Under the pieces are notes generated by a model. It was given only the letters and a program-made list of their open reading frames with translations, was not told the origin of the DNA and did no database searches. From Polynucleobacter sp. JS-Safj-400b-B2 (GTDB lineage: Bacteria; Pseudomonadota; Gammaproteobacteria; Burkholderiales; Burkholderiaceae): a stretch of 64,000 nucleotides of DNA. Positions within the stretch are counted from its first letter, which is position 1. The number at the start of each line of letters is the position of its first letter. The translations under genes were made by a program, and so were the position numbers. The stretch lies in NCBI RefSeq assembly GCF_018881975.1, contig NZ_JACVPJ010000005.1:62001-126000 (forward strand), read 5' to 3'. Positions 38,135-46,384 of this stretch are shown here, in pieces.

Positions 38135-40102
38135 ATGAAGCAGCAGTTCAGCAGATCAAAATTCGCCCTCATTCTGGGCACGCTTATTAGCGTTAATGCC
38201 TTTGCACAAAACAATGCACCATTAGTTTTAGCAAGCACAAACAATTCTGTTAATCCCATCATCGTCACCGCAACGTGGACACCAACAAAAGCCAGTGATG
38301 TATTGGCTGACAATGTTTATATCGGATCAGAAGAAATTGAACAGGCCGGACAGACTAGCTTAGTTGAATTACTCCAACGCCAAAAGGGCGTAACTATTTC
38401 CAGTTACGGAACTGGAGGATCTAATGCCAGCGTTTTCTTACGAGGCACTACCAACAATCAGACCCTGGTATTAATCGATGGTGTTCGCATTGATGATGCG
38501 ATCAATGGCGGCACTAACTGGTCAGTGATTCCACTCACCATCATCGATCATATTGAAATCGTATTTGGGCCTCAGAGCAGTCTTTATGGTTCAGATGCTA
38601 TAGGTGGCGTAGTGCAAATCTTCACCAAAAAAGGTGATGGCCCTGCTAAGGTGGGCGCCTCTTTTGGATATGGCAGTTACGGCACGAGCATTAGTGAAGC
38701 CAGCATTAATGGCTCTACGCAAGGCGATCAAAAAATTCGCTACTCGCTTGCCGCAAGCCAAACGCTCTCCATGGGTTTCAACACCATTGCACCCAATAAT
38801 AAGGATGGGCTTAGTGCATCAGGCAGAACGGGCTACGTTCAAGACAGCATTACTGGCAGATTATCCCAGGAGTGGAGTAAGGGACAAGAGTTTGGATTGC
38901 AGTTTTTAAATAGTCGTCTAAATAACCAACTACCTGGGTTTGACCCGCAAGAGTTTTTATATCAACAAACTCAAAATCAAGTTTCTCAGTTGGGAACCTA
39001 TTCCCTCTACTCTAAAAATCAAGTGATGGAAAACTGGCACAGCCTCCTGCAAGCATCCGCACAAACAGGAACCGCACTAAACCATGCTCCTGGCACACCA
39101 GATAATCCAGCATACGACAGCACCCTGAATCAAAGACAAAATACCTACACCTGGCAAAATGATTTCGCTATTGGCACTGATGTTTTGCAAGTATTAGCGG
39201 AAAGAAAAACCCAAAAAGTTTCCAGTAATCAACTGGACTACAACAACGGTGACTTCAACAACTTAACAGCGCCCTATCCTTTTTTGGGCTTTAGTCAAAC
39301 CCGTAACACCAATTCAGGCGCCATTGCCTATCAGTTGAAAAGAGAAGCGCACTTAGCTAACTTCTCGCTCCGCAATGACAGCATTACAGGTTATGGACCA
39401 CAAACTACCGGTGCTGCGGCTTATGGTTATTTCTTCACCAAAGAATGGCGTGCGAACATCAACTACGGAACTGGATTTAGAGCGCCAACATTTAATGATC
39501 TCTACTACCCCGGATACGGAAATACAGCGATTCTTCCTGAGAAAAGTAAAAACACAGAAGCGGGACTACATTTTGAAAAACCAGGCCTCGATGGACATAT
39601 CGTGGTCTTTAGTAACTCCATCTCAAACTTGATTCAAGTAAGTAATTCAGATACTTGCCCAGTGGGAACGGGTATTTTTGGCTGCGCATCTAATGTTGCC
39701 AGCGCCAAAATTACCGGGGGCACTTTAAGCGGGTCTACTCAAATTGCTTCGCTCAACCTAAAGGGCTCTTTCACGCAGCAAAACCCAGTCAATGAAAGTA
39801 CCAATAGCACCCTCATTAAACAAGCCAAGCAGTATGGCAACCTAGCAGCTGAATACCTTTACCTTAAGTTAACTGCTGGTGTTGGGGCGACTTTTTCCGG
39901 GCGAAGAGATGATTTTCAGGGTGCGAACACTGGTATGGGTGGCTATACCATCTTCAATCTCTATGCTAACTACGATTTAGAGAAAGACCTGAGCGTCTTT
40001 GCCCGCTGGAACAACGCCTTAAATAAGACCTACCAATTAAGCTATGGCTACAACACCCCGGGGTCAAACCTATTTGTAGGCCTGCGTTACGCCATGAAAT
40101 AA
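38135..40102 (+). CDS. btuB: TonB-dependent vitamin B12 receptor
   Basis: A 655-residue outer-membrane receptor for cobalamin. A Sec signal peptide (about 1-25, ending A-F-A-Q) is followed by a TonB-box-like I-I-V-T-A-T-W and a plug domain with V-F-L-R-G-T-T-N-N-Q-T-L-V-L-I-D-G-V-R-I and Y-G-S-D-A-I-G-G-V-V-Q-I. The rest is a 22-strand beta-barrel. The upstream cobalamin riboswitch supports the substrate. The final residue is Lys after an aromatic-ending strand (L-R-Y-A-M-K), unlike the usual terminal Phe. No cobalamin synthesis genes are in the window, which fits uptake of external B12. Confidence 0.93.
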   Translation: MKQQFSRSKFALILGTLISVNAFAQNNAPLVLASTNNSVNPIIVTATWTPTKASDVLADNVYIGSEEIEQAGQTSLVELLQRQKGVTISSYGTGGSNASVFLRGTTNNQTLVLIDGVRIDDAINGGTNWSVIPLTIIDHIEIVFGPQSSLYGSDAIGGVVQIFTKKGDGPAKVGASFGYGSYGTSISEASINGSTQGDQKIRYSLAASQTLSMGFNTIAPNNKDGLSASGRTGYVQDSITGRLSQEWSKGQEFGLQFLNSRLNNQLPGFDPQEFLYQQTQNQVSQLGTYSLYSKNQVMENWHSLLQASAQTGTALNHAPGTPDNPAYDSTLNQRQNTYTWQNDFAIGTDVLQVLAERKTQKVSSNQLDYNNGDFNNLTAPYPFLGFSQTRNTNSGAIAYQLKREAHLANFSLRNDSITGYGPQTTGAAAYGYFFTKEWRANINYGTGFRAPTFNDLYYPGYGNTAILPEKSKNTEAGLHFEKPGLDGHIVVFSNSISNLIQVSNSDTCPVGTGIFGCASNVASAKITGGTLSGSTQIASLNLKGSFTQQNPVNESTNSTLIKQAKQYGNLAAEYLYLKLTAGVGATFSGRRDDFQGANTGMGGYTIFNLYANYDLEKDLSVFARWNNALNKTYQLSYGYNTPGSNLFVGLRYAMK

Positions 40103-40129
40103 GCCCTTTTTTCAGACTACAATGCCAGT

Positions 40130-40417
40130 ATGAACGAGACCTCACCTCCTTCCGCTGGCGACCTAGCCTTAGACATGGATGCGCTATGCGCATCCATCAA
40201 TCGAATGGCTGGAAAAATTCAGGCAATCTCTGAGGCAGTACAAAAACTGAATCAAAATAATGTGCAACTTGAGGGTAAGATTGATGATGCTCACAAACGT
40301 GTTCAACGTATTTTGAGTCGCTTACCAGACCAAAGTGATGGTCGCCAACTAAATCTACTTGGCGAAGTCGTTCCACCAAATAATTCAGAGGATGATAATG
40401 AGCCAACAACGCATTGA
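40130..40417 (+). CDS. Small coiled-coil protein upstream of zapA (ZapB-like by position)
   Basis: A 95-residue protein with a heptad-rich central segment (about 18-65; I-N-R-M-A-G-K-I-Q-A-I-S-E-A-V-Q-K-L) and an acidic disordered tail. Small coiled-coil proteins often precede zapA in beta- and gammaproteobacteria, and some relate to ZapB-like cell division factors. I cannot assign it firmly. It overlaps the zapA start by 20 bases, implying co-expression. A TACAAT hexamer ends 6 bases before the ATG and no Shine-Dalgarno sequence is present. Confidence 0.7.
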   Translation: MNETSPPSAGDLALDMDALCASINRMAGKIQAISEAVQKLNQNNVQLEGKIDDAHKRVQRILSRLPDQSDGRQLNLLGEVVPPNNSEDDNEPTTH

Positions 40418-40751
40418 AGTCAGTCTCGCTGGCCAAAAAATCACCCTAGCAACTAGCGCTGAGCACGAGCCCTTATTACGAGCAGCATGTGTCTTGGTAG
40501 ATGAACAAATTCAACTTGCTATCAACGGTGGTAATCGCAGCATTGAACGTGCCAGCATGATGGCGGCACTCAAAATTGCGGGCGACCTTATTACCTTGCA
40601 AAAAAATCAATCGCAACAAAGCACCTCTTCCAATATGAGCTCCGATGAAGTTACTCGCCTTCAAGGTGAAATTCGCGCTCTTGAAGATCAAGTGGATGCT
40701 TTGATGCAAACTCTTTCCCTGCCTGGTTCGCCAAGGCCAATAGTTCCTTGA
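40398..40751 (+). CDS. zapA: Cell division protein ZapA
   Basis: A 117-residue FtsZ-associated protein that bundles FtsZ filaments at midcell. The ATG at 40398 (M-S-Q-Q-R-I-E-V-S-L-A-G) begins the globular N-terminal domain; the frame upstream to 40359 lies within the preceding gene. The D-E-Q-I-Q-L-A-I and A-S-M-M-A-A-L-K-I-A-G-D-L segments match ZapA, followed by a C-terminal coiled coil (about 75-105). The 6S RNA gene begins at or just before its stop codon, a common arrangement. Confidence 0.9.
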   Translation: MSQQRIEVSLAGQKITLATSAEHEPLLRAACVLVDEQIQLAINGGNRSIERASMMAALKIAGDLITLQKNQSQQSTSSNMSSDEVTRLQGEIRALEDQVDALMQTLSLPGSPRPIVP

Positions 40752-40925
40752 ACCGATGCGCAAGCATCCGGAACGATCTTTACCTTGCGGGCGTGAGCGT
40801 TTTGCAAGTTCACAGTGCCAACTTAGACTTGGTTACTCCCTGAACCTCTTAATGCACCCAAAGCAGAGTAGCCGTTCCACCTTGAACCTTAGGGTTCAGG
40901 ATGACGGCCTAGCGGCTAAGGCGGG
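40746..40925 (+). ncRNA. ssrS: 6S RNA
   Basis: Position immediately after zapA and sequence both fit 6S RNA, which binds sigma-70 RNA polymerase in stationary phase. The 3' region CACCTTGAACCTTAGGGTTC near 40878-40897 is the conserved hairpin seen in E. coli 6S RNA, followed by a GGC-rich end. The 5' end (CCTTGAACC) can pair with the 3' GGCTAAGG to close the long rod. Exact ends are approximate. Confidence 0.85.
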
Positions 40926-40931
40926 GAATTC

Positions 40932-41750
40932 ATGTTACTGAGCGATATCTTGATGCTCATGCTGTGTGGCGGCATCTCCGGCTACTTGGCTGGCCTATTA
41001 GGCATCGGTGGCGGGATGATTCTGGTTCCCTTCATGATTCTGGTATTTAACCACCTTGGCTTTAGTCAGGAAGTGATCGTCCATATGGCGATCGCTACCG
41101 GAATGGCCACTATTCTATTTACTACAAGCTCCGCAATTTGGGCGCATCACAAACATGGCTCAATTGATTGGAAGCTGGTTGCATCCCTAAGTCCAGGAAT
41201 GGTTTTTGGCGGACTCATTGGTGGAAGTGAATTATTTGAGGCACTCAAAACGTCATGGCTCTCACTCTGCTTCGCCGTCTTTATTGTTTACACCTCAATC
41301 CAAATGCTGCTCAATAAAAAACCCAAGGCAGGCAGAGATTTACCAAGCGCAGTAGGATTATTTTCTTTTGGAACTTTTGCGGGGGCGCTTGCAAGCTTAG
41401 TAGGAGCTGGTGGGGCCTTCATTACCGTGCCATTTATGCTCTGGTGCAATGTTAAGCCTCACACAGCAATGGCCACCTCATCAGGCCTAGGATTTCCCAT
41501 TGCTGCTGCTGCAACGATTGGCTATATGTACGGCAGTTGGGGCAACCCCAACCTTCCAGCAGGCTCTTTGGGATTTGTCTATTTACCAGCTGTGGCCTGC
41601 ATTGTGGGGGTCAGCATCTTTACTGCACCCTTAGGCGCCAAGATGGCCAGAAAACTCGATATTGCTCAACTCAAACGCGTTTTTGGCATCCTGCTTTTTT
41701 TCCTTGCAGCCTTCATGTTTAATGAAAGCCGCAAGGCATTCGGTTTCTAA
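40932..41750 (+). CDS. TauE/SafE (TSUP) family membrane transporter
   Basis: A 272-residue inner-membrane protein with about eight TM helices arranged as two repeats. The repeat signatures G-L-L-G-I-G-G-G-M-I-L-V-P (about 22-34) and S-L-V-G-A-G-G-A-F-I-T-V-P (about 157-169) are diagnostic. Family members move sulfite, sulfoacetate or other small anions; the substrate here is unknown. The ATG follows the 6S RNA end by about 6 bases, so it may be transcribed by readthrough of the ssrS promoter. Its stop codon directly abuts the convergent matB stop, with no gap. Confidence 0.88.
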   Translation: MLLSDILMLMLCGGISGYLAGLLGIGGGMILVPFMILVFNHLGFSQEVIVHMAIATGMATILFTTSSAIWAHHKHGSIDWKLVASLSPGMVFGGLIGGSELFEALKTSWLSLCFAVFIVYTSIQMLLNKKPKAGRDLPSAVGLFSFGTFAGALASLVGAGGAFITVPFMLWCNVKPHTAMATSSGLGFPIAAAATIGYMYGSWGNPNLPAGSLGFVYLPAVACIVGVSIFTAPLGAKMARKLDIAQLKRVFGILLFFLAAFMFNESRKAFGF

Positions 41751-43274
41751 TTACGCTGTGTATTGCTGACGCAAAATATTCTTTTGCACCTTACCCATAG
41801 CGTTACGAGGTAAATCAGCAACAATCTCAACCCGCTTAGGGATCTTAAAGTTCGCAATTTGCGTTTTCAAAGTAGCAATCATCGCTTCTGCATTTAACTT
41901 GGCTCCAGCCTTTGGCACAACAACTGCCATTACTGCTTCACCAAAATCTGGATGTGGAATACCGATCACAGCACTCTCATCAACACCAACCATGTCATCA
42001 ATAAAACTTTCGATCTCTTTCGGGTAAACGTTGTAGCCACCAGAAATAATCAAATCCTTGCTGCGACCAACAATGCACAAGTAATCATTTGGAGCCTTAC
42101 CGCCATTGGCATCGCCACCCCAACGACCGACGTCGCCAGTTTTAAACCAGCCGTCTTTGGTAAATTCTTCGGCAGTCTTCTCAGGCATACGCCAGTAGCC
42201 TGCAAATATATTCGGGCCCTTCACTTGAATGCTGCCAATCTCATTTACTTTGCATGGCTTGTTATCTTCATCCACTACACGCACCTTAACGCCAGGCAAT
42301 GGCAGACCAACTGAACCACCTACGCGCTTTCCTTTGTAAGGATTAGAAACTAACATCACCGTCTCACTCATGCCATAACGCTCAAGAATCGGCTGGCCAA
42401 TTACTTCTTTGAAAGTGTTAAATGTCTCTGTCAACAAAGGAGCTGAGCCGGAAACAAATAGACGCATATTGCTTGCTACTTTTTTAGTAAACCCTTTGTC
42501 AGCCAATAGGCGTACATAGAATGTAGGTACACCCATCATCACGGTGGACTGTGGCATGTGCTTAATCAGTTGCGCTGTATCTAAACGTGGCAACCAAATC
42601 ATTTTGCTGCCATTAATCAATGCGCCATGCGCCGCCACAAACAATCCATGAACGTGGAAGATAGGCAAAGCGTGCAGCAATACATCACCTTTTTTCCAAC
42701 CCCAGAACTTTTGCAATACTTGTGCATTGCTGCCAAGGTTCTTATGAGTAAGCATTGCACCCTTACTGCGTCCTGTTGTACCAGAGGTATACAGAATTGC
42801 TGCAAGATCATCATCTTTTGCTGGAACAGTCTTGAATTTGTCGCTCAGGTTTCCTGCACGGTCCAATAAAGTACCCGTACGATTCTCGTCCAGAGTAAAT
42901 ACATGCATAGTGCCAGCCTTAGAAGCCACTTTAGAAACCCAAGAGAGGTTCTTGCTGCTGCAAACAACCACTGCTGGCTCTGCGTTTTCCAGGAAGTACT
43001 GGATTTCTGCAGATTGATAGGCAGTATTCAGAGGCAAATACACATAACCTGCACGAATCGTTGCTAGATAAAGAAAAAGTGCTTCAGGAGACTTCTCAAC
43101 CTGTACTGCAACCCTAGCTCCTTTTGGAAGCTTCAGGCTAGCCAGTAAATTGGCAAGCTTCGCAGTTGCCGCCTCAAGATCACCCCAAGAATAATAGAGA
43201 CCATCGTGCGTCTCGAGAGCGCATGCTTTTTTATCTTTTGGAAAACCTTTTTCCAAGAGTGCATATAAATTCAT
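41751..43274 (-). CDS. matB: Malonyl-CoA synthetase (malonate--CoA ligase)
   Basis: An acyl-AMP ligase that activates malonate to malonyl-CoA. Start 43274 (M-N-L-Y-A-L-L-E) has an AGGAAA ribosome site and gives 507 residues, typical of MatB; the extension to 43334 is unsupported. Motifs are Y-T-S-G-T-T-G-R-S-K-G-A-M-L-T-H (P-loop), Y-G-M-S-E-T (adenylate site), G-R-S-K-D-L-I-I-S-G-G-Y-N-V-Y-P-K-E-I-E and the catalytic Lys in R-N-A-M-G-K-V-Q-K. Placement after a TRAP transporter and malonyl-CoA decarboxylase supports malonate over other acids. Confidence 0.92.
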   Translation of the reverse strand: MNLYALLEKGFPKDKKACALETHDGLYYSWGDLEAATAKLANLLASLKLPKGARVAVQVEKSPEALFLYLATIRAGYVYLPLNTAYQSAEIQYFLENAEPAVVVCSSKNLSWVSKVASKAGTMHVFTLDENRTGTLLDRAGNLSDKFKTVPAKDDDLAAILYTSGTTGRSKGAMLTHKNLGSNAQVLQKFWGWKKGDVLLHALPIFHVHGLFVAAHGALINGSKMIWLPRLDTAQLIKHMPQSTVMMGVPTFYVRLLADKGFTKKVASNMRLFVSGSAPLLTETFNTFKEVIGQPILERYGMSETVMLVSNPYKGKRVGGSVGLPLPGVKVRVVDEDNKPCKVNEIGSIQVKGPNIFAGYWRMPEKTAEEFTKDGWFKTGDVGRWGGDANGGKAPNDYLCIVGRSKDLIISGGYNVYPKEIESFIDDMVGVDESAVIGIPHPDFGEAVMAVVVPKAGAKLNAEAMIATLKTQIANFKIPKRVEIVADLPRNAMGKVQKNILRQQYTA

Positions 43275-43314
43275 GAAATTTCCTATAGGACTAATATTTT
43301 TATCAATACTGCAA

Positions 43315-44673
43315 TCAATGCACCTTAGCCACACCCATTACCAGATCAGATAATCCTGTAGCAATCTCTGGCACAAAGCATAGCAATACAACGGAGAGAA
43401 TCATGATGATCACAAATGGGAATACGCCCCAGATGATTTCATTTAAAGAAATATCAGGCGCAATATTTTTGATCACAAAGATATTAAGACCGACCGGTGG
43501 ATGTATTAAACCCGTCTCCATCACAATGGTCATTACCACTCCAAACCAAACTAAATCAAATCCAGCCGCCCTTAATGGTGGCAAGAAAATCGGTGCAGTC
43601 ATCAAGATAATAGAGACCGGTGGCAAGAAGAAGCCTAGGATCACTACCAAAACCAAAATAGCAGCCAACAAGCCCCACCGCCCAAAGCCAAGATCAACGA
43701 TCGCCTGCGCGGCAGACTGACTGAGGTGCAAATGGCTCATCACATTGGAAAACAATAAAGACATGCCAATGATGAACATCAACATTGTGGATTCTTTAAT
43801 GGTCGCATTAAGCAATGGCGATAAATCTTTAATTCGCCACATTTTGTAGATACCAGCAATTAATGCGAAAGCTAAAATTGCACCAAGGCCTGCAGTTTCA
43901 GATGGTGTTGCATAGCCGCCATAAAGCGCAACCATCACACCAATTAATAAAACTAAGAAAGGCAATACACGCGGAAGAGAACTCATCTTCTGCTGCATAG
44001 TGTATGTGTGGCGCTCTAATATCGGATGACTAGGAGCGCCAACCTCAACAGCCTGTAGTGCAAGGTTGTACTCTTTGCGGAACCGATATACGGTATAGAT
44101 TGAAAAGAACAATACCAACATCAGACCAGGGCCAATGCCAGCAAGGAATAAACGCCCTAATGATTGTTCTGCAGCAACTGAGTACAAAATCATCGTAATA
44201 GAAGGTGGCAACAAAATGCCAAGTGTTCCACCGGCAGCAATAATGCCCGCTGCTAATCCAGGTGAATAACCACGCTTACGCATCTCTGGAATACCTGCGC
44301 TACCAATTGCAGAACAAGTTGCAGGACTAGATCCCGCCATTGCAGCAAACAGAGCACAAGCTAACACGTTAGCCACACCTAAGCCGCCCGGAACCTTACC
44401 AAGCCAAACGTGCAAAGCTTCATACAAATCTTGACCGGCGCGTGAACGTCCGATCGCCGCCCCTTTTAAGATGAATAACGGGATCGAGAGCAAGGTGATG
44501 CTCGCCATTTCTTCATAGACGTTCTGAGTCACTGTATCCAATGAGGATGCAGGCATAAAGAACACCATAAATATGACCGCTACAGAGCCCAATGCAAAAG
44601 AGATGGGCATCCCTGAAAACATAACCAGCAACGTGACCGCTGCAAATAATATTCCTAGTATTGTAATTGACAT
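43315..44673 (-). CDS. TRAP transporter large permease, malonate-type (DctM/MatM)
   Basis: A 452-residue permease with about 12 TM helices and DctM-family segments: the G-M-P-I-S-F-A-L-G N-terminus, the A-A-M-A-G-S-S-P-A-T-C-S-A-I-G region, G-T-L-G-I-L-L-P-P-S-I-T-M-I, and the T-P-S-E-T-A-G-L-G repeat. It forms the Na+-driven import channel with the small subunit encoded 2 bases upstream. Neighbouring matA and matB point to malonate, as in the MatPQM system of Sinorhizobium. Confidence 0.9.
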   Translation of the reverse strand: MSITILGILFAAVTLLVMFSGMPISFALGSVAVIFMVFFMPASSLDTVTQNVYEEMASITLLSIPLFILKGAAIGRSRAGQDLYEALHVWLGKVPGGLGVANVLACALFAAMAGSSPATCSAIGSAGIPEMRKRGYSPGLAAGIIAAGGTLGILLPPSITMILYSVAAEQSLGRLFLAGIGPGLMLVLFFSIYTVYRFRKEYNLALQAVEVGAPSHPILERHTYTMQQKMSSLPRVLPFLVLLIGVMVALYGGYATPSETAGLGAILAFALIAGIYKMWRIKDLSPLLNATIKESTMLMFIIGMSLLFSNVMSHLHLSQSAAQAIVDLGFGRWGLLAAILVLVVILGFFLPPVSIILMTAPIFLPPLRAAGFDLVWFGVVMTIVMETGLIHPPVGLNIFVIKNIAPDISLNEIIWGVFPFVIIMILSVVLLCFVPEIATGLSDLVMGVAKVH

Positions 44674-44675
44674 GC

Positions 44676-45182
44676 TTATTCCCCTTCGCCTGGATTAACA
44701 ACATCTCCAAACGCTTGGAGCAAAATCTGAAATGCCAACAAGGTCATACCGATAGACATCATGATGTATGGAATCCAGAGTGGTGGAGCCCATGAAGATG
44801 AAGTTACTTGACCATCTACCCACGCCTCATGGAACAAAGCCCAAGACTTCCATGAAAAAAATGCACAGAAAGTACAAGAGGCGATATCAATAATCAACAC
44901 TCTGAGACGATTGATTGCTTTAGGCAACATAGTAGATACCGCTGAAATGCCTACATGTCCGCGGATTTGCTGAACATAAGCACCACATAAGAAGGTAGCG
45001 CCTACTAAGCAAAAGACTGCAGCCTCATCTTGCCAATCAGTCGTTGCTCCGAAAAATGCTCTTGAAGCAACGCTATAGCTCAAGATGACTGAAGCAGCCA
45101 CCAATGCCAATGATCCAAACAACACCATCAGCTTATTCATTCCAGACATTAAGCGGTCTGCCGCTTGTAATAGTTGAGTCAT
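44676..45182 (-). CDS. TRAP transporter small permease, malonate-type (DctQ/MatQ)
   Basis: A 168-residue protein with four TM helices and the DctQ-type W-Q-D-E-A-A-V-F-C-L-V-G-A-T-F-L-C-G-A segment around residue 45-60. It joins the large permease to form the membrane part of a tripartite importer. It is tightly packed: 3 bases after the binding-protein gene and 2 bases before dctM. Confidence 0.88.
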   Translation of the reverse strand: MTQLLQAADRLMSGMNKLMVLFGSLALVAASVILSYSVASRAFFGATTDWQDEAAVFCLVGATFLCGAYVQQIRGHVGISAVSTMLPKAINRLRVLIIDIASCTFCAFFSWKSWALFHEAWVDGQVTSSSWAPPLWIPYIMMSIGMTLLAFQILLQAFGDVVNPGEGE

Positions 45183-45185
45183 GAT

Positions 45186-46253
45186 TTAGGTCACTTTTTC
45201 TGCTGCTCTTAACAATGCTGCGCAGCTTTCATTCTTTTCTGCGTAGTCTTTCCAGGCACTATCACGAGCAATTACTCTCCACTTATCCACAATCGCTGCA
45301 TCAACGTCGGTAACTTTGCTACCGGCTCTTGCGTAAGCTAAGGCTGCGGTTTTGTCATCATCTTTTGCAGCTTCGAGCCCGAACTTCTCCATTTCAGCGC
45401 CAGCTGCCATGAGGGCATCTTTCTGATCTTTTGGTAAAGCATCAAAAATTTGCTTAGACATCATCAATGGCTCAAGCATGAACCAATAGGATTTTTGACG
45501 TGCGCTAGTAAATGCTTTTGCCAACTCTTCAAGCTTGAATGACATAAAGCTTGTAGAAGACGTGTAAGCCGCATCCATTGCGCCAGTTTGCATTGCTGCA
45601 TAGATTTCGTTTGAAGGTAATGAAATTACTGAAGCCCCTGCTGCCTTAAGCATCAAGTCAAATTCACGACTACCACCGCGAATTTTCATTCCTTTAACAT
45701 CCTCTGGGAGAACAATTGGCTTGCTTCTGCTTGCCACACCACCGGCTTGCCAAACCCAACTTAAAAGGACAATGCCCTTGTCTTCTAAAATTTTGGTAAG
45801 CATCTTGCCAACTTCAGCAGTCTTCCATTTAGCAGCCTGCTCATAACTAGTAACCAATGCTGGCATTAAGCCAATGTTCAGCTCGGGAACTTCTCCACCA
45901 GCGTATGGCATTGGGAACAATGAGATATCTAAGGCCCCCTTACGCATTGCGCTGAACTGCGCATTGGTTTTCATCAATGATGAACCTGGGTAAACCTGAA
46001 ACTTCAATGCACCTTTAGTGCGTTTTTCAACTGATTCAGCAAATTTACGGCAAAGACGATCACGGAAATCACCTGCCTGAATAGTTCCACCAGGAAACTG
46101 ATGTGAGATGTTCAAGGTTTTTGTTGCACCTTGAGCATTTGATGCAGGGCTATAGCCGACGATGCCAGCTAAAGGCAACGCTGCAGATCCTGCCAATAAT
46201 TGGCGACGCAATGCATTTGGCTTGTTAAGCCCAGATTTCAATTCATTACTCAT
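45186..46253 (-). CDS. TRAP transporter solute-binding protein (DctP type), probable malonate binder
   Basis: A 355-residue periplasmic binding protein. The N-terminus A-L-R-R-Q-L-L-A-G-S-A-A-L-P-L-A looks like a twin-arginine or Sec signal ending near residue 41 (S-N-A-Q-G). The DctP fold features are G-G-T-I-Q-A-G-D near residue 55 and the R-G-G-S-R-E-F-D-L-M-L-K-A-A-G-A segment, whose Arg usually contacts the ligand carboxylate. A strong AGGAGA ribosome site lies before the ATG. Malonate is inferred from the operon. Confidence 0.9.
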   Translation of the reverse strand: MSNELKSGLNKPNALRRQLLAGSAALPLAGIVGYSPASNAQGATKTLNISHQFPGGTIQAGDFRDRLCRKFAESVEKRTKGALKFQVYPGSSLMKTNAQFSAMRKGALDISLFPMPYAGGEVPELNIGLMPALVTSYEQAAKWKTAEVGKMLTKILEDKGIVLLSWVWQAGGVASRSKPIVLPEDVKGMKIRGGSREFDLMLKAAGASVISLPSNEIYAAMQTGAMDAAYTSSTSFMSFKLEELAKAFTSARQKSYWFMLEPLMMSKQIFDALPKDQKDALMAAGAEMEKFGLEAAKDDDKTAALAYARAGSKVTDVDAAIVDKWRVIARDSAWKDYAEKNESCAALLRAAEKVT

Positions 46254-46325
46254 ATTGTTCTCCTAATAGTGTTTTATAGACTGCATAATACGGTCAGATC
46301 TTGGCGTCTGCTTTCTTGCTGCTGA

Positions 46326-46362
46326 CTCTAAAGCGAATACTCTCTGAATTCTGCTTTTAGAG
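46326..46362 (-). promoter_or_regulatory. Intercistronic hairpin between matA and dctP
   Basis: A bulged stem of about 13 bp (46326-46338 with 46348-46362, nine-base loop) lies in the 131-base gap between matA and the binding-protein gene. No T-run follows on the minus strand, so it looks like an mRNA stability or processing element rather than a terminator. Confidence 0.45.
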
Positions 46363-46384
46363 CCTCTCCTCCAAAAATATATTT

